A DNA stretch of 64,000 nt from Anseranas semipalmata (lineage: Eukaryota; Chordata; Aves; Anseriformes; Anseranatidae). A program made the translations under genes and the position numbers. Position 1 is the stretch's first letter. Each line of letters opens with the position of its first letter. The stretch spans positions 62,001 to 126,000 of the forward strand of contig VXAA01006477.1 of the NCBI GenBank assembly GCA_013399115.1, given 5' to 3'. The notes under the pieces were generated by a model. The model was not told where the DNA came from and did not search any database. It worked only from the letters and a program-made list of their open reading frames with translations. Shown one piece after another: positions 50,641-62,791 of this stretch.

Positions 50641-53600
50641 GCAAATGATGTTTTTTCTTCAACTACAAAAAGAAAGGAATAGCTGTTTGGCTAGCCTGGG
50701 AATCATATTGACAAATTCATCTAGTCTTGAAAGAAAAGTGCTTCAGTTCAGGGGAGTGGTTGCCTTATCTGGTTCATGAGACGCCTACACCATTTTGGGA
50801 CCCACCTCCCAGCTATGGATTTAGATGAACTACCAAGACCCACGGGGGAATACTTGTGCTAAAGCAATTTAGAAGTCTAATCCTCAAATTCTTGACATTT
50901 TGTTAGATTATGGCACCATTAAAGCGTAGATTAAAAAGCATTTGTTACCTTTATTGTTTATTTTATGGGCTAGATTAATGTCCCTATGTCAGTTATTTTG
51001 CCAAATTGAATAATCGGTTCAAAACTCCAAAACATGCATGTGTGAAAAATGTTCAGTAGGGTATTTGCTATCTAAGATTAAGTTCTACACTCTCATCCAG
51101 GGTTAATTTAGGACCATTAATAATGTGTGAGTTGGATGTAAGTTTTCAGGCATATATTATTTTATTACCTGATCACATAATTAAAATGTCACTTATCAAG
51201 GGACAAATTTTAATGAAGTTAAAAGCACCTTGATGACATATTATTATTTGACCTGTTATATAAGAGGATTATTTCTTGCCTGTTACTGATTGAGTTTCTT
51301 TGGTAGTATGAAAATAACTGGTTTTCAGTGAGCTTTTTCTTTGGAGAAGGGGCAAAGCCATGCACTACATTCTTCTTATTACCTCCAAGAGCCCCGCTAG
51401 CCGAGTTACACCAAGAAGACCTGCTGCTTTTACACTTTGAGCTCGTCAGCTTGCTCCGCAGCTGAAGAAAGGGTAAACATTGTTAGTCTGTGATAAAATG
51501 TGCAAAAAGAGGGTCAGGAGGAAAAGGCTATAATTACAGTGATATTGGCTGAAGGTGTCTCAAATTGATCCCTGTTCAGCTGGGGCTGGAGGAAGTGACT
51601 TAGGAGACAAAGGAAAAACATAAATTTCAATGAAGTGACAACAAGGAGGGTGACAAAGTAAACAATGACAAGCTTCTCAAGTATATAGATGCTGCTGGAA
51701 AGAGGTGAATCTGGCATGGGACAAGATGCTCTCATGAGGGATAACAGAGAGGAATTAGAAAAGCACCGGTTTACTAAGAGGGGCTTCCTGCTGGTGCCAC
51801 CAAGATGGCCAAAGAGTAGGGCTGGCAGGGAAGGGGGTTCCTGCTGGTCATGCACTGGATGGGATTGCCGTTGCAGGACCTGGAGCCTGGCAATCACTTT
51901 TACATGCTCAAAGCATTCACTGCGAGTTTACCTAAAAGAGAACCTGACATAATTCACCAGGATTTCACCACTATTATTAATGTTGGGCCAGCTTGCTTGC
52001 TTGCAGTGGTAGCAGGCTCTGCTAGATGCTTTCTGATTGGCAAGAAGGGATGGGACAGTTACTTGTAACATATTCCTACACTGCCTTCCTAGACTCGTCC
52101 TGGCTTAGGGCACTCTCATCTACTTCTGTAGGTGGTAATAAGAACTCATAGATTTCTGTGAAAGGAGCCAAGGTAAAAACAATAGTATTTTTAGGGCGAT
52201 ACAGGAGCTGTGGAGTTAATTGTAAGGAGACAAAATGTAAGACTAACTAGCAACAACAAAAGAATTCCCACTGGAGAGTCATGCTAAGTTTCAAGATGAT
52301 CTCTGAAGAGAAGAAATTCTGTCATTTCAGGCACTTAAAACATATACAACAAAGCACTCGTGGGAATTAAGAAGGTGAGATCCTGCAAGGGACGGAATAT
52401 GGAATAGACTGTCTAATGTTTTCTTTTATCTCAGTTTATGATCTTGAAACTAAGCAGCCTGTATTACAGTTATGTAGCCTCCGGATTACAAAGATGTACA
52501 TTGTACCAGTCTGGTCCGCTTAGAAAGGAGTGAATATAGCAGCTTTGACCAACCTTAAGTGAGATAAGGCATTCACAACTGCTACTGCTGCCTTCAGTCT
52601 CATAGCAGTGGTGTGGTGCCACCATCACACCACAGACCGGAGGTGCATCCTGTCTAAGAGGTGCAGGGGTAACCCTGGCATTTGCCCTGAGATTAGGATT
52701 CCTGTAGTTATGGAGTGCACACAAGGCCTTGGTGGGCTGCAGCTGGCCACAAGTCAGGCTTCCCCCCTGTTTACCAGCCCCACTTTGACCTCACCTAGAC
52801 TAAGCTCAAGATATTTTGCTTCTGCGCATCTCCTATGTTCACACAATCTGGCAAAATTTCGATGCTATATTATCCATGGTAATGCAAAGTTTGATGAAAG
52901 ACCTCATCCTGTGTTCCAGTTCCTTTTGGAGCCCCGAGACCTATATTGCACAGAAAAGAGCAAAGGCAGGGAACCACCTCCAGTCACTTATTAGGCATTA
53001 TGGATTTCTTTCCATTGTAAAAAACACTCCCTTTTTCAAAAAGCCACCTTCCACCCCCTCCCTCCCAGCTATTGATTCCATAGACGAAAACAATAATGCG
53101 CACCTCGCTGCAGTGAACTTATGAATGTCTAATTTTGAACTGGAAAATATCACAGACCTCCGCTCACAGGCAGGACTTTGAACTGAAATGTATATCCTGT
53201 CTCTTCATCCATGGTTTCCTGCTGGGGTACATTTACTCCCTCCAAAATTCACTATTAATCTAAGCGTTGTTAATGATACCCAGCCTCTTGCTGGCAGAGA
53301 GAGGAGGATGCAATTGTCCATTTTGATTCCCAGGAGGTCCTTGAATGGCTGTGACAAGCACCAGTAATAGGACTTAGATAAAAAGAGAAGTTGCTAACTT
53401 TATCCCAGTGAATCACAGTTATAATTTCCTTGAATGATGAAAGGGTCGTTAAACTGACTGGGAATACAAAGCGACTCTCCTCAGATTGAGCTGAATCATC
53501 TTTGCCCATTTCAAATGCATTGTTCCTTTCCTTACCAGCATATGACAGAGAGTCCTAATGTTTCTTGCAAGTAGGTTACTCTCAAACCCATGACATAAGT

Positions 53601-56004
53601 GACACAGATGCTAGTTTGTATGAGCTTCAGGTGCCTTGAGAGCCTATTCCTTGAAGGTGTTTAGGTGCATAAAGATGCAGAGATACACCCAGAGACATTT
53701 TTTTAATGCTCAAGGTTACAAATCCTCCTGGACCATCATTTCCATTATGTTAAAATCAAATTGTTGGTAAGATTTTGACCACAGTTGCTCTCATAGTGGA
53801 CTGTACCATTTTATAAGAAAGTTTCTATAATATTGCATTCTTATTACACATTATTGGATAAGTCTGGATTTTAACCCATTTAAAATCCCAAGATTCCTCT
53901 CAGAAAATAAAGCCCCCCAAATTTTAGAGCTTTACGATAGGGCTGTTATGCTTCTCTTAGAAGATTACCATAAGGGGTGATTCTTCAGGATATAGAGAAC
54001 CCGTGTGTGTGGATAGGGACAAATTTCCCCTTAACTTCCAACAATTTTTATTTTATAATGACTAGGAGCTTTTAACAGAGCATATTAAACCAATAAGAAA
54101 CATTTTGGATTCACTGCTACCTTCTTCCTATTTTCATCTCCAGACAAAGGCTTTCCTGGTGTGGCAGCCTCCAGCCCCATGGGAATTAGCACTGGAGAAG
54201 GCTGACGGGGGAAACTGCCAGTGTAGGAAATTAGCTTTTCCTAGAAGGGTCAGCCAAGATAAGAAGCTTGTGTTTAGTGTCTTTGCAATAATGGAGCAAG
54301 AGAAGACTTGCACTGGATTAGAGAAATCAAATGAGAGCTTAAAAGGAACAGGCCAGTGGCTCTTCTTCTTGGGGTACTGAGAAAGATTTGTGTTCTCTGC
54401 ATAGCAGAATTAAGGACCTAAGAAACTGTCAGGCAAGGGGTTGGAAGGGAACAGGAGAAACTGAGGTAGGAAGATGTTGATGCAGGAGAGTGGTTTATTT
54501 TAACTGTTGGTGAGGTAAAATGTGGGAGGTATTCCTGGGATAAACAGCACTGGAAGTCAGAAAAATTCCCTATGTTGAGAGACTGGATCCTGTAATAGGT
54601 TTTGTGTTCCCATGAAAAACATGTAATCAGAGCAAATGGCTTCTGGGGTGTAGCCTGTCTTACTTGTCTTTGTGCTTAATTGCTTATTTTACTACCTGAA
54701 GACATATTTTCTTTCACTGATATTTGTATGGGGTTGCCACTGTGTTAAAAAGTTGTATGGATTTCCAAGAAAAGGCTACACGTGCATGTGCACACTGTGC
54801 TTATGGGTAGGTACACATATCTGGATGAATTTTGTTATCCTGCAGACTTAATTCAAAATACATTGGAGGAAGACATTATTCAACAACTAATAGCTGTTAT
54901 ACCATCAACATATTCTAATGGGCTGATTAGCAATTTTATTGTATTCAATTTGCACCGTGGCAATTCCATGTCAGGTGAAAGAGCTATCAAAATGAAAAAC
55001 TGCATTGAAATTAAAAACCAATAGTCCAACTTTCAGTCTGAATGAGCTCCCTGGTAGCATGATGAAGTGCAGTTATCCATGAGTCTGCCCTGTAAAAATG
55101 GTTTGTGGAAGTCCTTGTAGAAGGGTGGAGAAATTAGTTGTTCCTGCTATTTCACACACAACTTTAGCAAATATGTCACTGGTGTTTTAGGGTTTCTTTT
55201 TTTAATCCTCCCTGTTCTCTCATGAGAATAACATTGAAAAGTCATGACCCTGCCTACTTCTGCTCTGAGGACCTTTTTTCCTGCATTCAAAAACCATTTG
55301 GTTTGTCTACTGCTTTCTGAAATACAGAGATGCAAGCAATAGTTTGCTGTCCTTTGCCTCTTGTTTTCACACCTATAAAGCATCCACCTCTTCCCTCAGT
55401 GCTAAAATATATGTACTGGAAATACAGCCAAACTGTCCTTCCGCTTAGGGCGTCGGTTCTTCTCTTACTGGGGAAAGCACTCGGATTTTCCATGCATTAC
55501 CGACTGCTCACTGCTTACCAGAGCCTAGGCAAAAGCAAAGCTCCTGCCTGAAAGCAAGCTTGAGTCTTGAAGGAAGTGGCTGGCACACCAGCTCTGTACC
55601 CCCAAATGCTAGAGGGAAGCCTCATGGGCCCCCAGAGCCCCCGTGCTGTTGACGGCCCTTACAGCACTGTGGCTCCTGTGATGGGGTTGGCACAGGAGGA
55701 CTTCCCTGTGCCCACGTCCTCATCGCTTGGGCCACCTTGTGCGTGCTGGCACAACAGTTTGTGAGGCTGCGCTTTGACATCTCGGGTCATTGGGATGATC
55801 CGGCTGAAAATAGCCCTCCCAAAGAAAGAGGGGAGAAGATGGATTTGCAGCAGGTGGAGATGTTACTGCCATCCCCTGCCCTCCTCTCCCTGGTGGTGTC
55901 TTGTCCACCTAGCAAAGACTCTGGCCACTGTCTGTGGCAGCTACACAACCAGCCCCAGCTGCTGAGGCAAACCAAAATTGACAGCAGCTTAAATTAGTCC
56001 TCGA

Positions 56005-56600
56005 GCTGTAAACACAGCATGCAACTTCGCCGTCGGCTTGGCTGGACTAATGACAGGCTGCGGTCGCAAGGGAGAGCCCGCTTCTGCCAGCCCTGTGCTC
56101 CTGCCACCCCCTCGTCCTGCTGACCCGGCGAAAAAGTATCATCCCTTGGGTGGGAATGTGATCCCGGCTCAGCTCGGCCCAACAGCAGGGCCGTGCCTGG
56201 AGAAAGGTGTGGAGAGGACCCGGCCCACTCTGCAGGTTCCCCGGGGTGGTGGCGGCTGCCGCAGTGGACAGCTGGGACAAGAATGGCTCCAGTTCGGGCT
56301 ACCTGACCCCGTCAGCACCCACAAGGTTGGGGCACTTGTTGGTGTAACTGGATTTTTTTTCTTCACTATACGTTCCTGCAAACGCATTCCCTTCTGCTGC
56401 TTTATCTCTTGGAGGCGGGAGAGAAGCATCCCGCTGGATGCAGCCGTGACTTCTAGGAAGGAGAGCTTTTGGAGCTGATGCCAGGGCTGGACCTGCTGAG
56501 CTGGGTTCCCGGCAGGCTGCAGAAGTCAGTGTGACATGTGGCATGCTGCCCAGCGCGAGCAGCACCACCTTACACCCCCTTAGCACCGGAGCAGGTAGCT
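56005..56600. other. GC-rich, CpG-enriched block
   Basis: About 28 CpGs fall in roughly 600 bases of GC-rich DNA, with an observed/expected ratio near one half by hand count. That is borderline for a CpG island but well above the local background. The long plus-strand frame (56038-56478, 146 codons) and the minus-strand frame (56299-56748, 149 codons) overlap, as expected from GC content, and match nothing I know. It could be a weak or tissue-specific promoter, or a regulatory element. Confidence 0.4.
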
Positions 56601-56820
56601 GCAGGGGTGTGAAGCAGGGATACACCAGGTTCTCTGCAGCTGGGGGAAAGCCCCCCATGGAGACAGAGGTGGCAAGTCTGGACACACAGCAAGAGAGAAA
56701 CCAACTGCAGCAGAAGCCACAACAGACTGCAAGCACTAGCAAGGACAAATTCTGCGAGCCAAAGTACCCTGAACAACATGTGACATCCTTTTAAATCTTA
56801 TTTGGAATTAAAATATCCTC

Positions 56821-56844
56821 CTTTTCTTTTTTTTTTTTTTTTTT
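56821..56844. repeat. T-rich homopolymer tract
   Basis: CTTTTC followed by 18 consecutive T residues. Confidence 0.95.
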
Positions 56845-58679
56845 ACTCCCAATGAAAAGCATGGTCTATTGTTAGTTAAATAGCATATATTTCTATGATA
56901 GCCTTTTAATGCAGAGCTGTTTTTCTTTAGGGCCTTGAATATATGCAAATGAAAATGAAGAGAAGAGCTGAAGTATAAAGGAAGCACAGTAGTCTGGAAA
57001 AAACAGAGGGGTAAGTGACTGCAAAGATCAACTGGCAAGGCAAGCTTATTAGGCTTTTGGGGGAGGAAGCGGGGGTTATTAAATGCCTACTGTCTCATCC
57101 TATGTGAATATAACTACCTTATTACAGCGGCCCTACAGAAGTCAGAATATGCGAAGGAAACAACCTCCGCTGAGATAAGTGATACAAATCAGAACATTTC
57201 CATTCCCTCAACTGTGATGCCATCAGACTCAGAAAGCGCTGTTTAAATATGAATGGCATCCTGTTTATGTGCGTATTAACAATATGTATACCAGTAAAGG
57301 CTTGCCAAGATGCAAATATTGCTCTGCACACAAGTCTTTCCCACTGAGACTGGCTAGAAAAATAGCATTGGGACGCAAATTGGTAACAATAAGTACAGCT
57401 GAAGCCAGTAATGAGGTAAAATACATATGCATGTGTGAGGGGTGTAAAATCTTGGCCCTGAGACAGGTGCCTCATCATGTCTGGTGACAGCAGCTCCCCA
57501 GTGCCTCTGTCCCAGGGCACGTGTGACGGGGATCCCTCCTGCTGCTCCCAGCACCTCAGCTGGGTGTCCATTGTAAATGACAGCGGCTGCCAGCACAGAC
57601 GGGTGGGGACAGTTTTGTTGTGCATGCACAGCTTTAAGCAAATACAGTGATTGTGCTGAAATGTGCTTAAAATGAAAAAATGACATAGAAATGTAGGAAA
57701 GGGTAAACAAATGGAAAGCACACACTGCAGTGTTAAGTGGATGTGTCCTGCCTGATCAATGAATGCATTAGGGCTGCCCGGTTTGTGGCAATGCTCCACG
57801 CATACACTTCTAAGGAAGAGCTTGAGGAGAGAGAATTCCCAATGCAGAAGTTTATGGGCTTATGTATTTACTTATTTCTGCTACATTGTCATTGGGAGGG
57901 TCATGGAGGGTCACCGCGACATTTCTATATGCAGGCTGTGTTTTTTCCCACTCTGCTGCTGTTTTAGTCTAGCGTTCCTAGCCATGCTGGAAATTCTGAC
58001 TAGATAGACTTTGTTCCAGCCACCAGCTGTCCAAAACATTATTCATGCACATTCATTCAGAGAAAACCCAGAGATTTGCCTACAGAGGGTTTTCACCAGC
58101 ATTTGCACAAGGGATGTCACTGTATTTGCCAGAACGGTGGCGGAAAACACAGGCCTTGCAAGTGCTCATGTGAAGGTGTCTGCATCAAAGTTCACAGAGG
58201 AATTTTCACTTCCCCTAATCCCCTTTGCTGTTTTTGCCATAGAATGAGTAGAAAATGATCCCCAGTGAACACATTCAACAGCTGATTTCTTCCTGTCACA
58301 TATCTTTTAATTCTCACCACCTCCCAGAGTACACCATATGACTGGTCCTACATGTTCGTGCCAAGTTTCTGCTGAAATTCATCCAGCCTTCAAAAACCAG
58401 GTTTGAAAAAGGTCATTAGACTGCTTTTATAATAGTGAGAAAAGTGTTGTGCTTTTCAGTTTAACCGGAAAATAGTTAACCTGTGGAAAGTGATTTGAGT
58501 GAAATTTCTCTGAAGAACTGCCTAAAGTGACTTATCTTCTGAGCCTGAATAATCTCAGCCGGAAAGCTGAGCCTCTGAAAAGCAGGGATCTTTTTGCACA
58601 AAGAGAGAACTTAAACTATTTCCAGTTTAAACTCTAACAGTTACAAGCCAAACTAGTTACCAAGGATGCAAACACCTGC

Positions 58680-58990
58680 AACACTTTTAATTAATCTTTG
58701 TCTGGGTCAGTTTGTATTTGATCTCTGCACAAAGTGCTCTGTCTCACCTGCAGGAAGGAATCTTTTAGGTTTTGCACAGATCTTTTTGATGTAACTTTTA
58801 TTACCTATGGAATTTTAGGGAACTGGAAAATTTTATTATTTATTTTTCCCTTGAAGTGTTATCTTACAGCCTTGCATTGAGAAAATTTCCAAATTGTGCA
58901 TATCACCTGAGAACAGAATTAATAATTATGTTATAATTAATAATTGTAACCTAACGTTGACAAAAGCAACATTAAGCTCTGCCAGGCTGT
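58680..58990. promoter_or_regulatory. Candidate enhancer with homeodomain-site pair
   Basis: AATTAATAATT occurs exactly twice, at 58917-58927 and 58935-58945, with an 18-bp period that places both on nearly the same helical face. TTAATTAA (58687-58694) is followed by an ATCTTTG word. The area is free of simple repeats. Such site clusters are typical of developmental regulatory DNA. Conservation has not been tested. Confidence 0.3.
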
Positions 58991-59104
58991 AGAACTGCAA
59001 GGGTCTGGTGTGTTAGCAGGTCCGGAGCAGTAAACTTGCTTTCCTCCACGCTGTTTCTCAACCTGACCTCCAAAGGCTCTGACCAAGCAGCTGTGAATCA
59101 AGCA

Positions 59105-59170
59105 AAATGCTCATGCAGTTGAATGGGAGCTTTGCCCAAGCAAGAGCTTCAAGATCAAGTGGCTGAAATG
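59105..59170 (+). repeat. Possible ancient amniote repeat fragment
   Basis: 'gttgaatgggagctttgccc', 'aagcaagagcttcaagatca' and 'gtggc' resemble the widespread amniote repeat wording 'cttcaatgggagttttgcct', 'gagtaaggactgcaggattt'. The fragment is short and diverged. Confidence 0.35.
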
Positions 59171-60327
59171 CCGCAGGCCAGTGTTACCTACCTGTGAGGC
59201 AGAGAGATGTCCAGCGCTAGCAGGGGCCAGATATTACAGTTAAGATGCAGCCTTGTAAAGAGAGACAGGTAGGGCTACCTGTACCCCAGAGGCCACATGC
59301 TGCAGTTATTTTCTGTGTTCTCATATACCTATGCTTCATAACTCTGCCGTATCCTATATATTATACATTATGCAGTAGCTTGCCTATACAGTGTTTCTCC
59401 TTGTGTTGAAAGAGTCAGCCCCTAGCAATTTACGGTAAATGCTAATGCCCAGGGAGGAACTCTCCAAGTGGGGCTTTAAGTGTGTGATAATGCTGGGAGC
59501 CTTTACTCTCTGTTATTATCACAGATTGTGTATGGATGTTTTTCTGCTTGCCTAAGTGTTTTGATGGGTTTGTTGCAAAGCAATAGTAGGGTATGTGTAG
59601 TGCTGCATGGTACCTGACATCATGGAGGTGCACAGGATGAAGTGGGAGGGCAGGTTTCAAAACATTTACCAAACGCTGGTTAGCCTCGAGCAAGGCAGTG
59701 TGTCAGTATGCTGAGTCAGATCCTTTCCCTGGCTAACTCCTCTCACCTTACCCTCATCCTTGGCCCTTGGGGAGGATTTCAGTGCTAGCTGAGGTCTGTA
59801 TCCCTAAGGATGCTCCCCTCTCTGAACACCTGCATCCCCTGTTCCCTCTGTTCTCCCACGTGCTGAGGCATCACTTTGAGCGCCTTTTATGGGGACGGTG
59901 GCAGCAAAAGCAACATTTTCTGTCCCCAAGCCTTGAACCTCCACCAAGGACCAGAGCTGCAGCATGCTGCTACTGCGTGAGGCCGTGGGGCAGGGGGTGT
60001 CCCAGGTTCACAGCTGGGCAGCGAGCTGTGCTCACACTGCTCTTCAGGATGCGCAGAGCCCCTCTGACTGATCACGTGCTGCACTCGAGTGTCGTTGCCC
60101 TCCTGCCCAAAACCTCACTCATTTCCCCAGCAGCCTGGCTGCATCTTTGGCCAGGAGTACAGCAGGTAGCAGCGGCAATGAATCTGTCTCCAAACACGTA
60201 TGGGATTTGATCGATGCACCCATTTATAGCACATCCCTGCCCTGAGGTTTATCTTCACTTTTTCTTTTTTTACTTCCACAACTAGCAGTATCTGAACAGT
60301 TTGAGTTTGCTGATTTCCTGTCATTGT

Positions 60328-60356
60328 TATATATATATATGTATGTATGTATATAT
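60328..60356. repeat. TA/TGTA microsatellite
   Basis: TA units followed by about three GTAT units and more TA. Confidence 0.95.
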
Positions 60357-62029
60357 TTTTTCATATTAAAGCAAGCTTAGATTCTTCAAGGCACTCAGTA
60401 AGAAAAATTTCTAGATTGCCTGGCAGAACAGAGTTTTCCCAAACTCTTTTCTCCAGCTCCGATCACCGACAGGGTTGGGCTTCTATTTTATGACCCAGCA
60501 GAGGTGGCCTGCAGGCCGTTGCAGTAGCACTGTGATGCTCCAGGTAGCGTTGGTGCATGGAGCTGCCAGGTACAGGAGCAGTGCCTGCAGCACTAGCGCA
60601 GCCGTGTCGTGTCCTCTGCTGCTCTTGAATTCTCCAGAAGAAGGCAAGCTGCCATGCTGCTGCAGCTTGTTATTTGTATTGACTGCTTTCACGTGGCGTT
60701 ATCTCATCTCTTTCACTGCGAATTTTTATCCCAACGTGGAGTATGGCTAAAATCCTGAAAGCCGTAGTGATTTAATTACAGCTGTATGCACAGTAAATGA
60801 GAGCGTGCTCTCGATCACAAGCCCTGCAGTTGGGATGATAACAGAATTTCCATCACCCCCTTCTTTGCCGTCTCAGGAAAGTCTGAATAAAATTTTTCAC
60901 TTTCTTTGAATAGTTATGGGGTGGGTTTTTTTGCAGAGGACAAGTCCCTGCAGATAACATTCTTAGCTCTGAAAGCTACTGCCATCAGACTAAGAAAAAG
61001 CTTCTAAAAACTAAAATGATCAATACACAATATACACTGGCATAATTTCACTCTTCATGGAACAGCTACGTGAAATACTGCATCTAATTGGCCCCTTGAA
61101 AACTGGTATTATACATTCATGTCTAGGCTGTAATCAAGCCACATCTTCAGGTAACATGTTATGACTTTAAAGGCTCAATCCAGTTGTCAAATACCTGGTG
61201 AACATGCTATGATTAAGAAACAAAAAGTATTTATTTACTTTCATCTGAATATCTCCACTTTCTCTGCAACCTGTGTTATGTATGGTATGGTGCACTTTTA
61301 TTGGACAGCTAGGAGCCACCATCCATTTTTCCCAAACCACCGCAAATTCTGGGTCCTGGTCACGTAAACGTGTCCATGAGCACCGTAGCTGCCAGGAGCC
61401 TGACTGCTCACCTCAGTGGTGTCTCTCCCGTGTGCCTCGGTGTTTGCAGGATTTGGGTTCTGATATGCAATGGGCTGGCAGAGGGAGAGCACCCGGCTGA
61501 GCACCTGGCAGATGCCATCATCAGTTTGGTTTAGATACTTTTGGCTGTTTTGCTGCTGATGCTATCTGCAGGGGGTGCTCGCCGTGTGCTCTTCAAACAT
61601 CTGGCGACTGTGTGGTCCTGCCAGCTGTGCGCTGCCAGCCACCTTGCAGGTCGGTGGACGCGGTGGGCACAGAGAGGGGCTGGGGTACGGACCGATCCAC
61701 ATGGCACCGCATTAGGTGAAGAAAGGAGCAAAGAGGAGGGGAGATAAACACCTTTGAAAAGCTGTCCTGACATGCTGGTACTCCTGATACTGCTTGTGCT
61801 GCTCCCAGCCTTGTGCCAAAATTTTCAGATAGCTAGGTTGCGTGTTACTCCCCTCCTGCAAAACAAAAAAAAGGTAAATCTTCATTTCCACTCCAGCCTC
61901 AAAGTATTATCTTCTGCCAGCATGCAAATGACCAAAGCATTGCTTCTTGTCACAGTACTGAAAGGGCAGGAGCAGGGTAAATTAAAATTCAGTTGCTAAT
62001 TGCCAAAATATTTTCCCCTCTATTTTACC

Positions 62030-62360
62030 CTATTTTGACAAGGGATGGTTTATGTCAGCTGAAAGGAGTCTGAAGACGCGTCAGCATCTTACTTTTTTTC
62101 TGTACAACCAACTGTGTTGCCAAGTCAATTTATGAAGGCTAAATTATAAGCAATAGACAAGAGATGGCAAAGTCTTTATTAGATAAAATAGGCAATGCAG
62201 GGTATAGCTCTCTGTCTGAGAAGTTATCTGATGCCAGACTGACAGTATTCTTGCCCAGCGGAAATTATTAGTCTTTGAAAGCGGGATGTAGTGAAACACA
62301 TTAAAAATGGCAGCGCAAAAGGCATCTATCTGCTCCTCAGCTATCACAGGTAGCTACACC
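62030..62360. promoter_or_regulatory. Candidate conserved non-coding element
   Basis: A repeat-free stretch with balanced composition. It contains GATA-type (TTATCTGATG at 62224), homeodomain-type (AATTATTAG at 62264) and HMG-type (TCTTTGAAAG at 62272) words in close succession, and scattered CpGs. The sense of constraint is a judgement by eye only. Confidence 0.25.
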
Positions 62361-62668
62361 GCGCTGTGTGGCAACCATGGGGGAAACCCACCCGCTGCTG
62401 AAGGTGTGCCAGCCTCTAGGACAGATCACAGAGCATACCGGATGACGGTGCCACGTCTCGTACAGGTGGATGTGATTAATCACAGAAATAGGTATGCAGG
62501 GTGGCACCGACATAATTAGTTTTCAAAACTCTCGGAGGTCACTGAGTGTACGTATACAATTTCATCCAATTAACTAAAATTATGTTGCATGGCGTGTGTG
62601 CTTGTGAGGCTCTGTGGGTAAAGACTGGAGTGATCCCTCTAGTTCAGCAGGCTATTAGGGTTTGAAGT

Positions 62669-62791
62669 CCTGATTCAGCAAGGTACTTCAACACATGCAT
62701 AAATTTAAGCATTTGAAAAGTCCTGTTGTTGACACTGGGACTACTTAGGTGCCTCAAGCTGAATAAGTGCTTAAATGTTTTGCTGAATATG
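62669..62791. repeat. Palindromic ancient amniote repeat, copy 2
   Basis: The left end reads CTGATTCAGCAAGGTACTTC and the right end AAGTGCTTAAATGTTTTGCTGAATA. The reverse complement of the right end aligns with the left end over about 20 bases, which marks degraded terminal inverted repeats. The centre (GTTGACACTGGGACTACTT) matches the middle of the same element type. It is related to 24944-25067 and is probably an old non-autonomous DNA transposon or foldback element. Confidence 0.6.

Larger units (their letters stand above)
45966..56004. other. Gene-free stretch
   Basis: No gene is supportable. Slightly GC-rich parts at 46860-47000, 47190-47600 and 49940-50230 hold only short overlapping frames. 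AT-rich, homeobox-word-rich parts occur at 49560-49760 and 50930-51270. Low-complexity tracts are listed separately. Confidence 0.6.

Noticed and set aside
56038..56478. 146-codon plus-strand frame and an overlapping 149-codon minus-strand frame (56299-56748)
   Set aside because: Overlapping long frames on opposite strands in GC-rich DNA are expected by composition. There is no domain, and splice context is absent.
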